Source: Liquorilactobacillus oeni DSM 19972
Lineage (GTDB): Bacteria; Bacillota; Bacilli; Lactobacillales; Lactobacillaceae
Assembly (NCBI RefSeq): GCF_001436275.1
Contig: NZ_AZEH01000039.1
Span: 735,336-799,335 of the forward strand
Length of the DNA: 64,000 nt
Direction of reading: 5' to 3'
Every line of letters starts with the position of its first letter. Positions within the stretch are counted from its first letter, which is position 1. The notes beneath the pieces are model-generated. The model made no database searches, was not told the DNA's origin, and was given only the letters and a program-made list of their open reading frames with translations. Positions 56,814 to 64,000 of this stretch are shown in pieces. The position numbers and the translations under genes are program-made.

Positions 56814-58128
56814 TTTTTAAAACCGCTCCTTTTCTGTTTACAAAAGCTATCTGTCGGCATGCTTCTTTGACTTCTTTATTCTGCATCTCACAAATAAAAA
56901 AGACGTCTCCTGTTGGACGCTTTTTATTTCGGCCCACTCTACCTGCAATTTGTACAAGTACAGCTCGTGTAAATATCTCATCATCAGCACCGAGAACCAG
57001 CACATTTAAAAAAGGAAAAGTTACTCCCCGCTCTAAGATTGTAGTAGTTACAAGGTAGCGAAAATATCCAGAACGCATTTTTTCAATTTTTTCAATTCTA
57101 TGTTCATCTGAAGCATGAACAGTCGTTCCTTTAATATCTTCTTTCAAGTTCTGTCTTACAATCCGAAAAATCGGTTTAAGTAAATTTATCCGCGGAACAA
57201 AAATCAAAAATGGATATCCCTGTTTTTCCCAATCAGCAAAAATTCTTTTTAAGCGTATAGATATTTTTTCTTGCTGAATATTCTTTTTCCACGTTTCACA
57301 AAATACTTGCGGCTGCGGTAAAGGTGCACCATGATAACGCAATGGAAGATAATCAAAAGAAAACACTCCTTTTCCTGCCTTTTGCAAGAGCTTTTTTGTA
57401 GGTGTTGCCGTCAACATTATCAAAGCACTTTTCCTTTTTCTTGCTGTTTTAACTGCAAACTCAAGAAGATGGTCATTTCTAAAGGGAAAGGCGTCAACTT
57501 CATCAATAATTAAAATATCAAAGGCTGCGTTGAATCGCACAAGCTGATGTGTAGTACAAATCACTAACTGAGTGTACTGATACTTTTGCTTCTGTTGCCC
57601 ATGAAGCAGAGTAATTGTTATTTGGGAAAAAGCTGCTTTTAAACGAGGGTAAAGTTCATTGCAAACATCTATGCGCGGAGAGGCAATACAAACTCTCTTC
57701 TTTTGTTCAAGGGCATGCGCAAGGGCCGGAAAAAGAATCTCAGTCTTTCCAGCACCAGTAACCGCCCATAACAAAAAAGTTTCATTATTATTTACAACTT
57801 TCATCAAATGTTGGGCAGACTTTTGCTGATAGGGAGAAAGCTCTCCAAGCCAGGTTAAAATCATTTCAGGAACGCTAAAAAAGTTGGGCTCACTGATAGT
57901 GTATAATGTATCTAAACTAGTTATTCGCCCAAAATTCAAGCACTGCGGACAATAGTACTTTTCTTTCGGCAAGGAAGCTCTCTTTTTACTAGTCTTTTGT
58001 CCGCATCTCTGACAAAAAATCTTAGACTTTTCAATTATCAGTGCAGGTTTAGAAATCATTTTATTTATTTGACTTTTTGATGAAAGCAGTGGAGGTTTTC
58101 TTGCAATCTCCCATCTGCCGAATAACAT
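56776..58128 (-). CDS. comFA: Competence DNA helicase ComFA
   Basis: DEAD-box-like ATPase that helps pull single-stranded DNA into the cell during transformation. The first in-frame ATG gives 450 residues. The zinc module is CQRCGQ (Cys39, Cys42) and CPQC (Cys60, Cys63), Walker A AVTGAGKT at 122-129, and motif II IIDEVDAFP; the helicase C-terminal part has GRVGRN. The best Shine-Dalgarno (AAGGGGG) is 15-20 bases ahead of the ATG and would better suit an in-frame ATA codon 15 bases upstream. Two GCGTATT elements precede the gene. It is divergent from the YigZ gene. Confidence 0.92.
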   Translation of the reverse strand: MLFGRWEIARKPPLLSSKSQINKMISKPALIIEKSKIFCQRCGQKTSKKRASLPKEKYYCPQCLNFGRITSLDTLYTISEPNFFSVPEMILTWLGELSPYQQKSAQHLMKVVNNNETFLLWAVTGAGKTEILFPALAHALEQKKRVCIASPRIDVCNELYPRLKAAFSQITITLLHGQQKQKYQYTQLVICTTHQLVRFNAAFDILIIDEVDAFPFRNDHLLEFAVKTARKRKSALIMLTATPTKKLLQKAGKGVFSFDYLPLRYHGAPLPQPQVFCETWKKNIQQEKISIRLKRIFADWEKQGYPFLIFVPRINLLKPIFRIVRQNLKEDIKGTTVHASDEHRIEKIEKMRSGYFRYLVTTTILERGVTFPFLNVLVLGADDEIFTRAVLVQIAGRVGRNKKRPTGDVFFICEMQNKEVKEACRQIAFVNRKGAVLKNETMSSLPKKNS

Positions 58129-58165
58129 ATTTGCTTCGATTATTTCTTCCCCCTTTCACAACTTT

Positions 58166-58183
58166 AAAATACGCAAAATACGC
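58166..58183 (-). promoter_or_regulatory. Putative competence box of comFA (tandem GCGTATT)
   Basis: On the minus strand GCGTATT occurs at 58183-58177 and again at 58174-58168; the second reads TTTGCGTATTTTAA, like the element before coiA. Spacing to the ATG is 39 bases. Confidence 0.45.
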
Positions 58184-58197
58184 TAAAGGAGTTTATC

Positions 58198-58836
58198 ATG
58201 CTGCAACAATATATTACTATCAAGAAAAAATTAGCAACTGAGTTAGTGATCAAGAAATCAAAATTTATCTGTAGTGTAGAACGCACAGAATCACAGGAAG
58301 CGGCATCGCAGTTCATAGCAGATGTAAAAAAAACATATGCTAAGGCTACACACAATTGTTTTGCCTATGTTATTGGAATGAACAATGAAATTCAGCGATC
58401 CAGCGACAATGGAGAACCTTCTGGAACTGCTGGGCATCCCATTCTAGAAGTTTTGAAAAAAAAAGATGTTCGTAATACTGTAGCCGTAGTTACACGTTAT
58501 TTTGGTGGAATTAAATTAGGAACTGGCGGACTAATACGTGCATATAGTCAAGCTACCAGCAAATCTCTTTCAAAAGAGGCTCTTGTTATCTGTCAACCCC
58601 AGCAGATCTATAAACTTGAAGTTGCTTATTCTCAACTTGGCACGTTACAGCATTATCTGAAAGAAAAAAAAATTTCGGTGATAAACATTCAGTACTTAGT
58701 AAACGTAACCCTCAATGTATCTGTTAAGCAAAAAGAAGCTCAGTACTTTGAAAAAAGAATTATTGATCTTTTAAATGGCACAGCTACCATAAAAAAAGGA
58801 ATGCTTGACTATATCGAATTACCATACAAAAACTAA
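58198..58836 (+). CDS. YigZ/IMPACT family protein
   Basis: A 212-residue protein of the UPF0029/IMPACT family (YvyE in Bacillus, YigZ in E. coli). The N-terminal domain has DNGEPSGTAGHPIL and VVTRYFGGIKLGTGGLIRAYSQA, both family signatures; the C-terminal domain (about 140-205) has a ferredoxin-like fold similar to elongation factor G domains. The function in bacteria is not settled, with proline-peptide and translation roles suggested. It is divergent from comFA, as often seen in Firmicutes next to tagO. ATG with AAAGGAG. Confidence 0.88.
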   Translation: MLQQYITIKKKLATELVIKKSKFICSVERTESQEAASQFIADVKKTYAKATHNCFAYVIGMNNEIQRSSDNGEPSGTAGHPILEVLKKKDVRNTVAVVTRYFGGIKLGTGGLIRAYSQATSKSLSKEALVICQPQQIYKLEVAYSQLGTLQHYLKEKKISVINIQYLVNVTLNVSVKQKEAQYFEKRIIDLLNGTATIKKGMLDYIELPYKN

Positions 58837-58840
58837 GCAA

Positions 58841-58897
58841 AATAAAAAGGTAAGCTTCTGAAAAAATAAATTTTCAAACAACTCACCTTTTTATTTT
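58841..58897. terminator. Bidirectional terminator between the YigZ gene and tagO
   Basis: AAATAAAAAGGTAAG ... CTCACCTTTTTATTT long hairpin with A and T flanks. It overlaps the last codons of tagO. Confidence 0.75.
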
Positions 58898-59973
58898 TTT
58901 CTTTTATTACCAATGATCTTACTAATCCAATTTAAAAGCGGTTTACGTTTTGAACCTACAAGTCCGATCGACTCCACAAATAATTCTAAGCCAAACATAG
59001 TTGCAACTGTCAGCAAAACTGAGCCTAAAACATTAGAAATAGGGTATAACAATGAAATAAACGAAAAAATCAACGCAATACCATAAATTACCAAAACTGT
59101 TTGTGTGTGTGACAATCCCATCTCCATTAAGCGATGATGCAAATGATGTTTATCCGCCTGAGAAATAGGCTTTTTGTTTAAGACTCGTCTTAGAATTGCA
59201 TAAACTGTGTCAGTAATCGGAACTCCTAAAATAATCACAGGAATTACTATCGTAATAAAGGTTGCATTTTTTAACCCATATAACGAAAAAACAGAAATCA
59301 TAAATCCAATAAATAAAGCCCCTGTATCACCTAAATAGATACTGGCAGGATGAAAATTAAAGGGCAAAAAACCAAGCAATGCAAAAACAAGAGTAAAAAT
59401 CCACATAGAAACGAATGTACCTGTAACATTTAGAAAGAAAAAGCCAGTCAAACCGCTCGTAAAAAGGGCTATAATCGACACTCCCGTTGCTAAGCCATCC
59501 AAACCATCAATTAAATTAACTGCATTCGTAATTGCTAATATCCATATCAACGTTATTGGTAAACTAAGCAGGCCCAGATTAAGCGTTCCCAAGAAAGGAA
59601 CCGTCAGAGTTGTCATTCTAACCTTTGCAAAAAAGAAGACTATCAATCCCGCCAGTGTAATTCCAGTCAACTTTTGTTTAGGAGTCAGTTCATAAATATC
59701 ATCTAAAATCCCTGTCGCAATGATAACACACTCGGCAATGAATAGTACCCAAAGCTGATGCGTGGGATATTGCTGTTTCATCAAAAAAAAACATGAAATA
59801 TTAAACGCCCCAAAAATTGCCAAGCCACCCATTGTAGGCATTGGGACCTTATTGACGCGTCTGGCATTCGGACTATCAACCGCTCCGATTTTTACAGCCA
59901 ATTTACGAATTAATGGTGTCAAAATAAATGACAAAACCATCGTCGCAAATAAGGACGCAACAATTCTATACAT
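58891..59973 (-). CDS. tagO: Undecaprenyl-phosphate GlcNAc-1-phosphate transferase TagO
   Basis: Integral membrane enzyme that puts GlcNAc-1-phosphate on undecaprenyl phosphate, the first step of wall teichoic acid and some polysaccharide synthesis. The 360 residues have about ten or eleven helices. The catalytic loops of the MraY/WecA family are GILDDIYELTPKQKL, NLIDGLDGLATG and FNFHPASIYLGDTGALFIG, with the C-terminal HHLHHRLMEMG loop. ATG start with GAGGACGG upstream and an extended -10 at 60051-60059. It is adjacent to the YigZ gene in the Firmicute manner. Confidence 0.94.
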   Translation of the reverse strand: MYRIVASLFATMVLSFILTPLIRKLAVKIGAVDSPNARRVNKVPMPTMGGLAIFGAFNISCFFLMKQQYPTHQLWVLFIAECVIIATGILDDIYELTPKQKLTGITLAGLIVFFFAKVRMTTLTVPFLGTLNLGLLSLPITLIWILAITNAVNLIDGLDGLATGVSIIALFTSGLTGFFFLNVTGTFVSMWIFTLVFALLGFLPFNFHPASIYLGDTGALFIGFMISVFSLYGLKNATFITIVIPVIILGVPITDTVYAILRRVLNKKPISQADKHHLHHRLMEMGLSHTQTVLVIYGIALIFSFISLLYPISNVLGSVLLTVATMFGLELFVESIGLVGSKRKPLLNWISKIIGNKRKK

Positions 59974-60050
59974 ACGCCGTCCTCTTTCTTTCAGTAATCA
60001 TCCAAAGAAGAACTTAAAACTTTAGATCCTTAATGCATTAATTGCTAACT

Positions 60051-60059
60051 ATTATACCA
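60051..60059 (-). promoter_or_regulatory. Extended -10 promoter of tagO
   Basis: On the minus strand TGGTATAAT, about 80 bases before tagO. A related ATGGTATAA stands about 30 bases further upstream. Confidence 0.55.
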
Positions 60060-60102
60060 TAAACTCCAAATATTTTTATACCATGGTTATCATTAAAATA
60101 CT

Positions 60103-61935
60103 CTACTTTTTTAAGTGATAGCTATAGGTAGCCACAATAATATTTTCACGCGAATTTAGTGCAGCTCTTAGACGCAGACTTGTTTGATTATGCAAGATAT
60201 TCTGCCACGGTTTGCGAGGAACAAACTGCGGAACTAAAACCGTCGTAGTGAAATTTTTATGAGCAGAGTTTTTAGCCATAACATCGCAAAAACGCAAAAC
60301 AGGTGCAGGCACAGAACGGTAAGAAGAATGCAGATCTACAAATCTAACATCTGGAAATGATTCTTTAAATTCTTTGGCAGTCTCATGCTCCTTTTTAGGA
60401 TTGATATCAAATGAAACATGCATTGCAATTACATAGTCACCAATTGAACGCGCATAATTAATAGCCCCAGTTGTTACATGGGTAACCGAACTGACCAGTA
60501 CAATTACGGTAGATCCCGCATAATCATGCAATTCTGCTGCTTCTTGGCTTAAACGCAACTGAGCGGCAACGGTAATGTAATGATCATGGATTTTATAAAA
60601 AGCATATAGTAAAGCCGGCATAATAATCAGATATGGCCAAACATTATCAAAATGCAGTAAGAACAAAAAAACGACTAGTAAAAATGAAATCACTGTCCCT
60701 AACAAATTGATAAGTGAATTAAGGACCCAATTGTGATCATGAGTGCGGAACCAATGAATAATCATTCCAGATTGTGACAATGTAAAGGGCACAAAAACCC
60801 CTACAGCATAAAGCGGGATTAAGCGGCTGGTTTGACCATGAAAGATTGAAATCAAAACAATCGCTCCAACCGCAAGAGAAATAATTCCATTAGAATAAGC
60901 CAAACGATCTCCACGGTCCATGAACATATGAGGCATAAACTTGTCTTTAGCAAGATTATAAGCAAGGATCGGAAAAGCAGAAAAACCTGTGTTTGCAGCA
61001 ACAGCTAAGATCATGGCTGTTGACAATTGAAGAAGATAATACAAGATTCCATGCCCAAAAACGGACATCCCGATCTGTGATAAGACTGTTTCATTACTAT
61101 TAGGCATAATTCCCAAATAATAGCTCAAAAAAGTAACCGAAGCAAAAAATATCCCTAAAATCAAAGCCATCAGCGCTAATGTGTTTGCAGCATTTTTACG
61201 CTTTGGTTTTTTAAAATTAGGAACTGCGTTACTAATTGCCTCAACTCCTGTCAAAGATGAAGATCCTGCTGAAAAAGCCTTTAAAAATAGAAGCAGTGAC
61301 ATTCCTGGAACAAAGCTGCCTACTGGAGCGGCTGCGCTATATTCAACATGACCACTTATAATATTTACAAGGCCCCAGCCGATCATTACTGCCAGTATCA
61401 CAATAAAAAGATAAACCGGGATCGTTAAAAATGAAGCTGACTCACGCATACCGCGTAGATTTAAAGTCATGATGAATAACACAATAATGATTGAAATTGC
61501 GACACTATACCCACGCAAGAAAGGAATTGCAGAGGTAATTGCCTCAGTTCCGGATGTTACCGATACAGCTACAGTCAGCATATAATCAACTAATAGCGAC
61601 CCTCCAGCAACAAGGCCAGTCCCGGTCCCCCAATTTTTAGTTGCTACAACATACGCCCCTCCTCCTGAAGGATAGGCATGGATAATCTGTCGGTATGACA
61701 TTGTAATTGCAAACAGGAGAACAAGTACAATACCTGCTGCAGGCAGGGCATACCAAGTAGCCGCAGCGGACAAGAGGACTAAAACAGCTGTAATTTGCTC
61801 AGTTCCATAAGCAACAGACGATAAGGCATCTGAAGAAAGCAGTGCCAGTGCTTTGAACTTAGTCAGCTGCTGACCACCCTCATCTGTTGTCTTTAACGGT
61901 TTACCAATCAACAACCGTTTTAAATAACGCCACAT
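60103..61935 (-). CDS. kimA: KimA-type potassium transporter (APC superfamily)
   Basis: A 610-residue APC-superfamily transporter closely resembling Bacillus KimA (YdaO), a high-affinity H+/K+ symporter shut down by c-di-AMP. The start is the ATG at 61935 (MWRYLKRLLIGKPL), nine bases after AAAGGAG; an ATG two codons earlier is too close to it. Twelve membrane helices span about 30-450, with LSSDALSSVAYGTEQI and YPSGGGAYVVATKNWG typical, then a cytosolic USP-like domain (about 460-610) with LHSSYRSVPAP. I saw no c-di-AMP riboswitch in the leader, unlike Bacillus. Confidence 0.85.
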   Translation of the reverse strand: MWRYLKRLLIGKPLKTTDEGGQQLTKFKALALLSSDALSSVAYGTEQITAVLVLLSAAATWYALPAAGIVLVLLFAITMSYRQIIHAYPSGGGAYVVATKNWGTGTGLVAGGSLLVDYMLTVAVSVTSGTEAITSAIPFLRGYSVAISIIIVLFIMTLNLRGMRESASFLTIPVYLFIVILAVMIGWGLVNIISGHVEYSAAAPVGSFVPGMSLLLFLKAFSAGSSSLTGVEAISNAVPNFKKPKRKNAANTLALMALILGIFFASVTFLSYYLGIMPNSNETVLSQIGMSVFGHGILYYLLQLSTAMILAVAANTGFSAFPILAYNLAKDKFMPHMFMDRGDRLAYSNGIISLAVGAIVLISIFHGQTSRLIPLYAVGVFVPFTLSQSGMIIHWFRTHDHNWVLNSLINLLGTVISFLLVVFLFLLHFDNVWPYLIIMPALLYAFYKIHDHYITVAAQLRLSQEAAELHDYAGSTVIVLVSSVTHVTTGAINYARSIGDYVIAMHVSFDINPKKEHETAKEFKESFPDVRFVDLHSSYRSVPAPVLRFCDVMAKNSAHKNFTTTVLVPQFVPRKPWQNILHNQTSLRLRAALNSRENIIVATYSYHLKK

Positions 61936-62132
61936 TTTCATTTTCTCCTTTGTGTGCTTATTCGTTAAAATAATACTTTCAAAAACAAATAAAGGATACA
62001 AGCTCAAACAATCTTTTGCAAGCTCGGTTCCTTATTAAAATAATTTATCACATTTTATTTGTAGTTGCACCCTTTTATTAAAGCCTCTTTGTAAAATAGA
62101 CGTTTTTCTAAGTTAAAAAGTTCAATTATAAA

Positions 62133-62187
62133 AAGTAAGAAGGGCATCTTCCCACAATTGGAAAGATGCCCTTCTTACTTTTAAAAA
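62133..62187. terminator. Terminator after groEL
   Basis: Perfect hairpin of about 20 bp (GTAAGAAGGGCATCTT and its complement) with A and T flanks. One of the strongest in the window. Confidence 0.93.
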
Positions 62188-62220
62188 AACTGGCATTTCC
62201 AGCCATTTTTTAGAAATTAA

Positions 62221-63852
<1,632 letters not shown>

Positions 63853-63894
63853 TTATTCACCTCATAATAGAATAGTTCGCAAGATAAAAGAACA

Positions 63895-64000
63895 TTAGTC
63901 AACAATTGCAACAATATCTTTTTCATGGACAACCAAGTATGGTTTATCTTCATACTTAACTTCTGTGCCGGCATACTTATCAAACAAAACCGTTTCTCCA
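63895..64000 (-). CDS. groES: Co-chaperonin GroES, 5' part outside the window
   Basis: Only the last 34 codons plus the stop are visible: [20 protein letters not shown] and [14 protein letters not shown]. These are the C-terminal barrel of GroES (usual length 94-95). The TAA stop is at 63897-63895 and groEL follows. Partial because the window ends. Confidence 0.93.
   Translation of the reverse strand, partial: GETVLFDKYAGTEVKYEDKPYLVVHEKDIVAIVD

Noticed and set aside
61936-62130. c-di-AMP (ydaO) riboswitch ahead of kimA
   Set aside because: The leader is short and AT-rich and lacks the conserved motifs I know for this riboswitch.

Overview
The window looks like a chromosomal stretch from a low-GC Firmicute of the family Lactobacillaceae. 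The base composition is AT-rich. Gene content and order are typical of lactobacilli: cggR-gap-pgk-tpi-eno, rapZ-yvcK-whiA, hprK-lgt-gpsA-trxB, secA-prfB-ftsE-ftsX-minJ-phoP-phoR, ung-pta-tsaE and a RpoN. I did not settle on a genus. Almost everything is housekeeping or core regulation. I see no insertion sequence, prophage, CRISPR array, toxin-antitoxin pair or defence island.

Left part (1-10.3 kb): relQ (cut by the window edge) is divergent from spxH (yjbH). Then come coiA, mecA and spx, so three parts of the Spx proteolysis and competence circuit lie within 4 kb. A YhfI-type metallohydrolase, an HmoB-like small protein, a VanX-like D-Ala-D-Ala dipeptidase and the anaerobic ribonucleotide reductase pair nrdD-nrdG (with NrdR-type boxes) follow, then ywlG.

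Middle part (10.4-27 kb): ung-pta-tsaE; a HAD phosphatase, a LURP-one/tubby-like protein and a GNAT acetyltransferase; smpB, rnr and secG; and the glycolytic operon cggR-gap-pgk-tpiA-eno. The glycolytic operon has a strong promoter, a two-repeat CggR-like operator in its leader and a hairpin terminator between gap and pgk. Next are rpoN and one tRNA-Arg(CCG). A gene-poor stretch of about 1.5 kb holds one small protein of unknown function and leads to clpP with a perfect CtsR box.

Right part (28-64 kb): whiA/yvcK/rapZ, luxS, uvrA/uvrB, pncB with its likely regulator niaR, pgcA, and the operon pspC-yvlD-hprK-lgt-gpsA-trxB. Then phoU, phoR, phoP, a MinJ-like PDZ protein, ftsX, ftsE, prfB (with the programmed +1 frameshift), secA, hpf, comFC, comFA, a YigZ/IMPACT protein, tagO, a KimA-type potassium transporter, groEL and the 3' end of groES.

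The most useful signals beyond gene identity are regulatory. A GCGTATT element lies upstream of both coiA and comFA. A 14-A run forms the spacer of the putative spxH promoter. A large palindrome sits over the rapZ -10 region. A LexA-like box lies ahead of a terminator hairpin in the uvrB leader. Two dyads lie between niaR and pncB. A family of related GGCYGTGACAA terminator hairpins recurs. I found no convincing undescribed multigene system. Promoter, operator and terminator calls are made by eye.
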